From: CAYVKM01 sp964452045
GTDB taxonomy: Bacteria; Calditrichota; Calditrichia; RBG-13-44-9
Length of the DNA: 64,000 nucleotides
Direction: 5' to 3'
NCBI GenBank assembly: GCA_964452045.1
Contig: CAYVKM010000001.1
Coordinates: 1 to 64,000 of the forward strand
Shown here piece after piece: positions 45,488 through 52,978 of the stretch. The notes below the pieces were generated by a model that worked only from the letters and a program-made list of their open reading frames with translations, searched no databases and was not told the DNA's origin. The position numbers were made by a program, and so were the translations under genes. Position 1 is the first letter of the stretch; each line of letters starts with the position of its first letter.

Positions 45488-45820
45488 ATGAATTTTACTA
45501 TGCACAAGGGTGATATTAACTTGCATCCGATAGCACAAAAACTGATCGACCGGAAAATTGATAAACTACAAAGTCTTTTGGTTCACTATAGTGAGGATAT
45601 GCTCGATCTCAAACTGAATCTGGAAATGATTGAACCAAAAAATATTTACATTTCTAACCTGGTTTTATCCGTACCAAATCAGACCTTTAAAATTGAGAAA
45701 AATTCCAAGGATTTAACCGATGCAGTTGGGCAAACGTTTGATGCCTTGATTCGAGAGGTGAAAAAGTTTAAAGAGAAACTCCGAAAAACACACACTTATA
45801 AAGAATATACAAAAAAGTAA
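45488..45820 (+). CDS. Ribosome hibernation/HPF-RaiA family protein
   Basis: The 110-residue protein is the short form of the ribosome hibernation factor family (HPF/RaiA type): MHKGDINLHPIAQKLIDRKIDKLQSLL, a central strand region and the final helix DAVGQTFDALIREVKKFKEKL. Such proteins bind the 30S decoding centre and stabilise idle ribosomes. I prefer ATG 45488 because ACAGGAG ends 6 bases before it; ATG 45482 is too close to that site. The gene lies about 70 bp after the SPOR gene. Confidence 0.85.
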   Translation: MNFTMHKGDINLHPIAQKLIDRKIDKLQSLLVHYSEDMLDLKLNLEMIEPKNIYISNLVLSVPNQTFKIEKNSKDLTDAVGQTFDALIREVKKFKEKLRKTHTYKEYTKK

Positions 45821-45835
45821 GCCCGGGTAAAGCTG

Positions 45836-46762
45836 TTATTCATCACTGAAGATCTGGTGCAGTGCAGCATCAAGTTCCGGGTAAATAAACCGGAAGCCAT
45901 CGTTGAGCAAATGTTCCGGAGTTGCCCGCTGACTGGATAAAAACATGTCCCTGGCCATATCACCCAACAGGAGTTTCAGAGGCGTTGCCGGAACCCGGAT
46001 CCAGCAGGGTCGGTGCAGAGCTCTGCCAATCGATCCAAAAAATTCCTTGCTCTGCTGCGGATTTGGTGATGTTAAATTATAAATCCCCTCAGCATTCTCA
46101 TACGTTAGCAGAAAATTGAAACAGCCAATCACATCTTCCAGATGAATCCAGGGTAACCACTGCCGGCCATCTCCCGGGTATCCGCCCAGGAACAGGCGAA
46201 AGGGAAGAGCAACTTTTGTAGCCAAACCTTCTTCCTCACCCAGAACCGGGCTGGTTCGGAGAAAAAGCAGGCGGGAGGTATACGGTTTTAGTTTCTCGGC
46301 AGCCTTCTCCCACTCAACTGTAACCCCGGCCAAAAACCCTCCTCCTGATGCAGCTGATTCATTAAGAACCTGATCTCCACGGTTTCCATAGTAGCTGATC
46401 CCCGAAATTTGAATAATCAATTTTACCTTTTCCCGGGATTTCTCCAGTGCATCGGCAATGGCACCCACCGAATTTATCCGACTATTCAGAATTCGTTTTT
46501 TCTTTTTTCCCGTCCAGTAGCCGGAGCCCACGTTTTCCCCGGTGAGATTGATAATTACATCCGCATCTTTGATTTGATCAAACCAGCCATCCCCACTCAT
46601 CGCGTCCCACTTCACACAGCTCACGGCTTCCGGCAATGTCCTCCCTGCTTTATCAGGACTCCTGGACAGAACCACAATCTCATATTTTTGTTTAACCAAC
46701 TCCGCTATTAGTGCGTTTCCAATAAAACCCGAACCGCCTGCGATAATTAATTTTTGTGACAT
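45836..46762 (-). CDS. TIGR01777-family NAD(P)-dependent epimerase-like protein
   Basis: The 308-residue protein has the Rossmann motif GGSGFIGNALIAEL at the N-terminus, NLTGENVGSGYWTGKKKKRIL, the SGISYYGNRGDQ block (with the active-site Tyr) and the C-terminal DUF1731 region ending in LLNDGFRFIYPELDAAL. It matches the YfcH/SDR39U1 family. The substrate is unknown. AAGG precedes the ATG. Confidence 0.92.
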   Translation of the reverse strand: MSQKLIIAGGSGFIGNALIAELVKQKYEIVVLSRSPDKAGRTLPEAVSCVKWDAMSGDGWFDQIKDADVIINLTGENVGSGYWTGKKKKRILNSRINSVGAIADALEKSREKVKLIIQISGISYYGNRGDQVLNESAASGGGFLAGVTVEWEKAAEKLKPYTSRLLFLRTSPVLGEEEGLATKVALPFRLFLGGYPGDGRQWLPWIHLEDVIGCFNFLLTYENAEGIYNLTSPNPQQSKEFFGSIGRALHRPCWIRVPATPLKLLLGDMARDMFLSSQRATPEHLLNDGFRFIYPELDAALHQIFSDE

Positions 46763-46941
46763 AAAACCTTATTAATTTTATTTAGAATTATTTGCAACCT
46801 GATGCTTTCATCGTCCACGAATAAATAATCTTTTCTTTAAATACTAGTTCCAAGTATAATTTCAAATTGATATAATTCTATTAAAAATACGAAAAAATGG
46901 TTCGATAGTGTAGTAAGAACTGAACCGGACAAATAATTTAA

Positions 46942-47637
46942 ATGATCTTACTTGTCACCAAAAATAATAATCTGGCAAAATCTTTCCGGAATGATCTGAA
47001 ACAGGAGGGATTTGAAGTTGAATTGTTCAACTGGAAACAGGATTTGCTTTTATCCCTCTACCAGCGAAATGATTTTGATATGCTCATTCTGGATCTGGAA
47101 AGTATGGACGTGACAACCTCGGATCTGTTTCAGAAAATCAAAGCCAATCCAGCGCTTTCCCATATACCGCTCATCTGCATTATCAAAAAAGATCTGGTGC
47201 TGGAACAGCTGATCGCGTTTGAACTGGGGGCAGATGAATTTATTTTTATTCCCTATACTACCCCGGAACTGCAATTGAGAATGCGCTCCATTCAGGGGCT
47301 CTTAAATTTGCAAAAACAGCTGCGGGAAAAAGAAAGTCGTCTGAATTCAATAAAGCAAACCCAGAAAATTCTGGTCACCCTGAATCATTATATCAATAAT
47401 TCACTTACTCCATTATACAGTTTGCTGCAGGTAATGGACGAGAGTAAGCCGGAGGATGCCAAGAGATTAAAGGAGTTTTCCCATAAAACAGTGGACTTCA
47501 TTCGTCGGGTTTTAATTACTTTGAATAATCTGGTTCAAAACGGAGAAATAAAAGCGGTAAAGCAGGGTGTTTACCGGGATCTGATGCTGGACATTGAAAA
47601 TGAATTAAAGAAACTTCAGCAGGCTTCCCGGAATTAA
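46942..47637 (+). CDS. Atypical response-regulator receiver with helical C-terminus
   Basis: The 231-residue protein has a receiver-like domain (1-120) with a possible phosphoacceptor Asp near residue 50 (ILDLES). The usual acidic pair is replaced by Thr-Lys (LVTKNN) and the position of the conserved Lys is Ile-Pro (DEFIFIPYT). After it comes a coiled or helical stretch (about 120-205: KTQKILVTLNHYINNSLTPLYSLL) that resembles the first helix of a histidine-kinase dimerisation domain, with LNHYINN in the H-box position. It may be a pseudo-receiver or a DHp-binding adaptor. No kinase ATPase domain is present. Confidence 0.72.
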   Translation: MILLVTKNNNLAKSFRNDLKQEGFEVELFNWKQDLLLSLYQRNDFDMLILDLESMDVTTSDLFQKIKANPALSHIPLICIIKKDLVLEQLIAFELGADEFIFIPYTTPELQLRMRSIQGLLNLQKQLREKESRLNSIKQTQKILVTLNHYINNSLTPLYSLLQVMDESKPEDAKRLKEFSHKTVDFIRRVLITLNNLVQNGEIKAVKQGVYRDLMLDIENELKKLQQASRN

Positions 47638-48416
47638 TCCCGCCAATTCAATTTTTCTTTATTCAAAAAACTTTGTAGGCCTCTTTGACAATCCTCGGAT
47701 TTTCGACTGCGGGCATTTATTTCGCTGGCAAGTTTCAGACCCTCGGTTAAAGGCACATCCAGAAGACTGTGCAGCAACTTTTTGGTCTGGATCATGGCCT
47801 GAAAACTATTAGTGGTTAGCAATTTCACGGCAAATGCCATCGTTTCGTTCCGCAGGGTGGGCATTTCACAAACCTGATAAACCATTCCCCTGCTTCTGGC
47901 ATCCGAAGCAGAAATTATCTCTCCGCTTATTACGAGATGACGCGCTTCAGGCAAGGGAATTTTCCGGATTAAAAAATTCATCACGATGGCCGGAATGAAA
48001 CCAATCCGGACTTCGGTGAAACCAAAGGTAGCCTCGGTATTTGCGAAAATATAATCGCAGCAAGTGGCCAGACCACACCCCCCGGCCAGCGCAGGACCAT
48101 TGACCATGGCAATGGTGACTTTGGGAAGCTGATAAATTTTTTCGAACAAATTTGCCAGGTTTTGAGAGTCTGCCAGATTCTCGCTTTCATCATAGCGGCT
48201 TAATTCCTGTAAATAGGCCAGGTCTGCCCCGGCACAAAATGCTTTACCAGCCCCGGTGATAATCAATACTTTGCACTTTTTATCTTCCCGGATATTATCA
48301 ATTGCCCGGTGCAGCGCTGCAACCAGTTCCGGGCTCAAAGCATTGCGCTTCTCGGGACGATTCAGGGTAAGAAGGTAAATATCGTTCTGTTTTTTCAAAT
48401 GAACAATCTCAGCCAT
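47634..48416 (-). CDS. Enoyl-CoA hydratase/isomerase family protein
   Basis: The 260-residue crotonase-fold enzyme shows GAGKAFCAGADLAYLQEL (oxyanion-hole segment), VNGPALAGGCGLATCCD and FGFTEVRIGFIPAIV, which holds the Glu-side catalytic region. It acts on acyl-CoA thioesters, for example in fatty-acid or leucine breakdown; the substrate is not predictable. AGGAG precedes the ATG. It converges on the receiver gene with a 4-bp overlap and is divergent from the purine cluster. Confidence 0.9.
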   Translation of the reverse strand: MAEIVHLKKQNDIYLLTLNRPEKRNALSPELVAALHRAIDNIREDKKCKVLIITGAGKAFCAGADLAYLQELSRYDESENLADSQNLANLFEKIYQLPKVTIAMVNGPALAGGCGLATCCDYIFANTEATFGFTEVRIGFIPAIVMNFLIRKIPLPEARHLVISGEIISASDARSRGMVYQVCEMPTLRNETMAFAVKLLTTNSFQAMIQTKKLLHSLLDVPLTEGLKLASEINARSRKSEDCQRGLQSFLNKEKLNWRD

Positions 48417-48517
48417 GGTGCTCTCCTGATTAGCTTCTTTCGAATATAAGTTGTCAAATCGATTTTTTCAAATCTTCTCGGAAGAAGAGGTATTTGGTAA
48501 TGAGTTTACAATTTTTA

Positions 48518-48547
48518 TTGCAAATGACGAAGCTTCAAACATATCTT
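48518..48547 (+). promoter_or_regulatory. Candidate promoter of the purine-catabolic cluster
   Basis: TTGCAA (48518-48523) and TATCTT (48542-48547) are separated by 18 bases and lie 54 bases before the start at 48602, in the 185-bp gap between divergent genes. This is a weak consensus match. Confidence 0.3.
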
Positions 48548-48601
48548 TAAAAAATTCAGGAAAACCAAAGGGATTTTTACAGTCATTTCTGCGGAGAGGA
48601 T

Positions 48602-50068
48602 ATGGAAAATTGGAATTGGAATATTAAAAACCAGAACTATTTAGACCTTACCATTAAACGGTGCCGGGAAAAACAGATCGTTCTGCCAACTTTTGAACAG
48701 ATGAAGAAACCGGAAACCATTCCGGCGGACATCCAGGCCAAACTAAAGGAAATCGATTTCCAGGATACCCACCCCCTGAATCTGTTCCGGATTAACTGGT
48801 GCAACGATCCGGAGACCCGCGGCATCGGGGAGATAAATTTTTTGGAAATTCCCCGGGAAGTAACCGGGGTAAAAGCCCGCATCATTGGCCTGGTCGGGAA
48901 ATTCTTTCCCACCGGCGCCCATAAAGTCGGGGCAACCTATGGCTGCCTGGCCCCCTATCTGGTGAGTGGAAGATTTAATCCGGAGTATCACAAGGCCGTG
49001 TGGCCCAGCACAGGAAATTACTGTCGCGGTGGAGTTTTTAATTCTGCTTTACTGGATGTGCATTCAGTAGCGATTCTGCCCGAGGAGATGAGCCAGGAAA
49101 GATTCAAATGGCTGCGGGAGAAGGGAGCGGAAGTTTATGCCACACCCGGTTGCGAGAGCAACGTGAAGGAAATTTACGATAAATGTCATGAACTGGAAGC
49201 GGAAAGCGACGAATACCTGATCTTCAATCAGTTCGACCAGTTCGGGAACGCCATCTGGCATCATGAAATTACCGGTTACACCATCGAGAAACTGTTCCAT
49301 CAGATCCATCAGAAGAATCAGCGAATGTCCGGATATGTGAGTGCCACCGGGTCGGCCGGTACCATTGCTGCCGGCGACTATCTGAAAAAACAATTCCCCG
49401 GAATAAAAATAATGGGCGCCGAAGCCCTGCAATGCCCGACCATGCTGATGAATGGTTTTGGCGGTCACCGGATTGAGGGCATCGGAGATAAGCATGTCCC
49501 CTGGATCCATAATGTAAAAAACATGGATCTGATTACCGCCATTGATGATGAGGATTCCCTGCGCCTGCTTCGCCTGTTCAATGAGCCAAAGGGACAGGAA
49601 TGGCTGGTCGGGAAAGGTGCTCTGGAAGCACAGGTGGAAAAACTCCCTTATCTGGGAATATCCGGTTGTGCCAATCTCCTGGCTGCCATCAAGCTGGCCA
49701 AATATTATGAGATGAATGAGAATGATGTAATCTTTACTATTTTTACGGATTCGGTGGAGCTTTATTATTCCCGGTTAGAGGAGATGAATGAACATTGGGG
49801 CGCCTATAGCGAACGCCAGGCAGAACTGGATTGGACTAGTGTGGTTAAAAAACAGACCATCGATTATCTGCAGGAACTGAACTACTATGACCGGAAAACC
49901 ATCCACAACCTGAAATATTTTACCTGGGTGGAGCAGCAGGGAAAAGACGTGGAAGATCTGAATGCCCAGTGGTATGAGGAAGATTACTGGTCCGAACGGT
50001 TCTCGGTGGTTCCTCAATGGGATAAGATGATAGCCTCGTTTAATAAACAGGTTGGACTTTCGTATTGA
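48602..50068 (+). CDS. Fold-type II PLP-dependent enzyme in the purine cluster (YgeX slot)
   Basis: The 488-residue protein is a PLP enzyme of the tryptophan-synthase-beta/cysteine-synthase superfamily. The PLP lysine is probably Lys108 in FPTGAHKVGATYG; PSTGNYCRGG is the substrate loop, and SATGSAGTIAAGDYL the phosphate-binding loop. It is about 90 residues longer than diaminopropionate ammonia-lyase (YgeX) and does not look like it around the lysine (no FGLNAFKMLGG-like segment), but it opens the gene run where ygeX would be expected. I infer a similar ammonia-releasing or beta-replacement role. GGAGAGG precedes the ATG. Confidence 0.82.
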   Translation: MENWNWNIKNQNYLDLTIKRCREKQIVLPTFEQMKKPETIPADIQAKLKEIDFQDTHPLNLFRINWCNDPETRGIGEINFLEIPREVTGVKARIIGLVGKFFPTGAHKVGATYGCLAPYLVSGRFNPEYHKAVWPSTGNYCRGGVFNSALLDVHSVAILPEEMSQERFKWLREKGAEVYATPGCESNVKEIYDKCHELEAESDEYLIFNQFDQFGNAIWHHEITGYTIEKLFHQIHQKNQRMSGYVSATGSAGTIAAGDYLKKQFPGIKIMGAEALQCPTMLMNGFGGHRIEGIGDKHVPWIHNVKNMDLITAIDDEDSLRLLRLFNEPKGQEWLVGKGALEAQVEKLPYLGISGCANLLAAIKLAKYYEMNENDVIFTIFTDSVELYYSRLEEMNEHWGAYSERQAELDWTSVVKKQTIDYLQELNYYDRKTIHNLKYFTWVEQQGKDVEDLNAQWYEEDYWSERFSVVPQWDKMIASFNKQVGLSY

Positions 50069-50106
50069 TCATCCCACGGGAAACTGAATTTTAAGACAAA
50101 TTTGAG

Positions 50107-51567
50107 ATGTCAAATTCCACGATCAAAAACATAAACAATGTCTTCATTGCAACTGCGGGAAATAAACTACGGCTTGCCGATATGTTCTTTGATGTGAAGA
50201 TACGGGAGATCCGTTTTAAAAACCATTCACCCCTGGAGTGGAAGGATATCTCGGATAAAAACAAATGGAATAAATTTAAAGGCGAATTTCCGGTCAAGTT
50301 GAAGCAGACTGAAGGAAATTCAAGTAGTGGAGATTTCCTTTTATTAATGCCCGGCGCTGTTGATCCCCATGTTCATTTCGATACTCCGGGTTTCGAAGAC
50401 CGGGAAGATTTCGAGCATGCCTCCCTTGCCGCAGCATACGGAGGCGTCACCAGCATAATCGATATGCCCTGTACTTCCAAACCCCCGGTCACCAGCCTGA
50501 AAAATCTGCAGATCAAAGATGCCGCAATTAAGGGGAGAAGCTGGATCGATTATGCCTTCTGGGGTGGAGTTGCCGGAAACGATTTTAGTGCAGATCTTGA
50601 TGTGAAAAAGCAGATCCGAGAATTGGCTGAAGCAGGCGTGGTGGGATTTAAAGCTTACCTTATCTCCGGTATGGACAGTTTTCAGGATCTGACCGATACC
50701 CGGATGACACGGACGGCCGAATGGATTCATGAAACGGGAAAGCCTCTGGCGGTTCACGCCGAGGAAAAAAGCCTGGTGACTGAACGGGAAATGCGTTTCC
50801 GGAGCGCGGGGCAAAACAACTGGTGGGCTTACTGCAAAGCGCGGGATGACCGGGCCGAAGCCGGGGCCATTTCCAAACTGGCCAACATTGCCGGACGAAC
50901 CGGTTGCAAAATCCATATCGTTCATTTAAGTTCCGAATGGGGACTCAATATGGTGGAATGCGCTAAAGACGAGGGATTGGAATTCAGCGCCGAAACCTGC
51001 CCTCATTATCTGTACTTTACCCAGGATGATTTTGATGATCCCAAAATTGCCAATTTCCTAAAAACCGCACCACCGGTTAAGTCCGAGTACGATCGGGATG
51101 CACTCTGGAAGGGATTACAGAATGGACTGCTTTCTTTTGTGACCACCGACCATGCCGGTTGCGATCCGGAAAAAGAAAAGAAATCCGAAAATTTCTGGGA
51201 AGTTTATGGAGGCATTCCGGGTGTGGAACACCGGGTGCCATTCCTGTTCAGCGAAGGATTTCTAAAGGGACGCCTCACCTTGACCCAGACGATTGAACAC
51301 CTCTCGACCAGTGCAGCAAAATATTTCGGATTGTATCCACAAAAAGGAATTTTACAACCAGAAAGCGATGCCGATTTTGCTTTGATCAACCTGTGGGAAC
51401 CGATGGTTGTCGCGGCTTCCGGAATGCACAGTAAGGGAAAATACACACCTTTCGAGGGCATCCAATTTGATGCCCGGGTGGAGCAGACATTCCTGCGCGG
51501 CAAAATAATCGACAGTCGCACCGGTAAACCGGAAGTAAAAATAGGACATGGCCAGCGAATTTGTTAA
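50107..51567 (+). CDS. HyuA-type D-hydantoinase/dihydropyrimidinase-like amidohydrolase
   Basis: The 486-residue protein is a cyclic amidohydrolase. Two metal-binding histidines are in DPHVHFD (H88, H90), the carbamylated lysine is probably Lys182 in VGFKAYLI, His217 in AVHAEE and His273 in IVHLSS complete the site, and TTDHAG holds the catalytic Asp348. HyuA and its relatives open hydantoin, dihydropyrimidine or allantoin rings. In E. coli and gut urate clusters, hyuA is adjacent to ssnA, ygfK and ygeW, as here. The length is somewhat above the usual 460. Confidence 0.88.
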   Translation: MSNSTIKNINNVFIATAGNKLRLADMFFDVKIREIRFKNHSPLEWKDISDKNKWNKFKGEFPVKLKQTEGNSSSGDFLLLMPGAVDPHVHFDTPGFEDREDFEHASLAAAYGGVTSIIDMPCTSKPPVTSLKNLQIKDAAIKGRSWIDYAFWGGVAGNDFSADLDVKKQIRELAEAGVVGFKAYLISGMDSFQDLTDTRMTRTAEWIHETGKPLAVHAEEKSLVTEREMRFRSAGQNNWWAYCKARDDRAEAGAISKLANIAGRTGCKIHIVHLSSEWGLNMVECAKDEGLEFSAETCPHYLYFTQDDFDDPKIANFLKTAPPVKSEYDRDALWKGLQNGLLSFVTTDHAGCDPEKEKKSENFWEVYGGIPGVEHRVPFLFSEGFLKGRLTLTQTIEHLSTSAAKYFGLYPQKGILQPESDADFALINLWEPMVVAASGMHSKGKYTPFEGIQFDARVEQTFLRGKIIDSRTGKPEVKIGHGQRIC

Positions 51568-51615
51568 TCAGGAAGAATAGAATTAGATAACCAGAATCGG
51601 ATTGGTGCGACAAAC

Positions 51616-52941
51616 ATGGAAAATCTTGAACTAAAAAATGTGTGGATTGCCCAGGTAACCGGAAAGAAGATCAATCCGGTGTTTGGTGATCTGCTCATGG
51701 AAAATGGCCACATCTCGGAGATTCAGGAAAAGAGATTCCCGGACGATCTGGGACGAGAAGCATCCGGAGACAAACATTCACTCGATCTTGCCGGCCGGGT
51801 AGTGACCACTCCCCTAGTTAATTTTCACGAGCATATCTATTCCCGTCTGGCCAAAGGATTAGCCACCAGTGCTCCGCAGGATAATTTTGTGCACATCCTG
51901 GAAAATTTATGGTGGAAACTTGATCTGGCCCTGGATCTGGATATGGTTCGGGCGAGTGCTCAAATGGCCGCTCTGGAATCCATCCGCAACGGGGTCACCT
52001 ATATCTTTGACCATCATGCCTCGCCCCGGCATACCACCAGCAGTCTCCGGAACATCGCCGAAGTTTTGCAGGATTTTGGCTTGCGGTGCTCGCTCTGCTT
52101 CGAAACCTCGGACCGAAACGGAAAAGAGCTCGCTTATGAAGCACTCCGGGAAAATGAGAGCTTGCTTAAAAACCAGACTAAGGACATCAAGGGAATGCTG
52201 GGGTTACACGCCCTGTTTACCCTGGAAGATACTACCCTGCAGGAGGCAGTAAAAATTCTCAAAAAACATGATGCGGGGATCCACATTCATCTGGCCGAGG
52301 ATAAGCACGATCCCGAATTCAGTCAGCAGAAATACCAGCTCAGTCTAGCCGAACGGCTGAAAAAATTCGATCTGCTAAATCCAAAATCCATCCTGGTCCA
52401 CGGGGTGCATTTAACCAAGGCCGATTATGAAATTATAAAAAAATCCGGCGCAGCGATTGCCTATAATCCCGATTCCAATCTGAACAATGCGGTCGGTCTT
52501 CCGGTATATGCCAATGTCCCGGCAGTAATCCCTGTTTTAGTGGGTACTGACGGGATGCATGCCAATATCCGGCGAAGTCTGAAACAGATATTTCTGCTTT
52601 ACCGGCACCAACAAAATGATTTCGGTGCGGCGTTCCAATTCCTGCAGAAAATATTCTTCGACCAGCTGGAATTCGTCAAAAAGTATTTTCCGGATTACCC
52701 CTCGCTGCAACCCGGAGACCGGGCCGACCTGATTATCTGGGATTACGTTCCGCCTGCCCCGTTTAGCGCAGAGAACTATTGGGGGCATTATCTCTATGGC
52801 ATGCTGGAGAGGCCCATTCATTCAGTGATGCGGAATGGAAAATTTCTAATGGAAAATTTTCAAATAAACAGAACGAATGTGGACCAGATTCAGACTCAGA
52901 TTTATCAACAGGGTGTCCGATTGTTTAAAGAACTGAAATGA
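51616..52941 (+). CDS. ssnA: SsnA-type aminohydrolase
   Basis: The 441-residue metal-dependent hydrolase belongs to the ATZ/TRZ amidohydrolase group. It has the metal motif NFHEHIY (H71, H73), FDHHASP (about 132-138), HIHLAEDKHD, LVHGVHL and LVGTDGMHANIRRS with the last catalytic Asp. SsnA is a constant member of the urate/purine-degradation cluster and probably acts on a purine ring-opening intermediate. It follows hyuA by 48 bp. Confidence 0.88.
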   Translation: MENLELKNVWIAQVTGKKINPVFGDLLMENGHISEIQEKRFPDDLGREASGDKHSLDLAGRVVTTPLVNFHEHIYSRLAKGLATSAPQDNFVHILENLWWKLDLALDLDMVRASAQMAALESIRNGVTYIFDHHASPRHTTSSLRNIAEVLQDFGLRCSLCFETSDRNGKELAYEALRENESLLKNQTKDIKGMLGLHALFTLEDTTLQEAVKILKKHDAGIHIHLAEDKHDPEFSQQKYQLSLAERLKKFDLLNPKSILVHGVHLTKADYEIIKKSGAAIAYNPDSNLNNAVGLPVYANVPAVIPVLVGTDGMHANIRRSLKQIFLLYRHQQNDFGAAFQFLQKIFFDQLEFVKKYFPDYPSLQPGDRADLIIWDYVPPAPFSAENYWGHYLYGMLERPIHSVMRNGKFLMENFQINRTNVDQIQTQIYQQGVRLFKELK

Positions 52942-52978
52942 GCTTTCAGATAAATTGCAAAAATTCATATATTAGAGA

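Noticed and set aside
50344..50925. 193-codon frame on the minus strand inside the HyuA-type gene
   Set aside because: It overlaps completely a well-supported gene with catalytic motifs and its protein shows no domain; it is an opposite-strand shadow.
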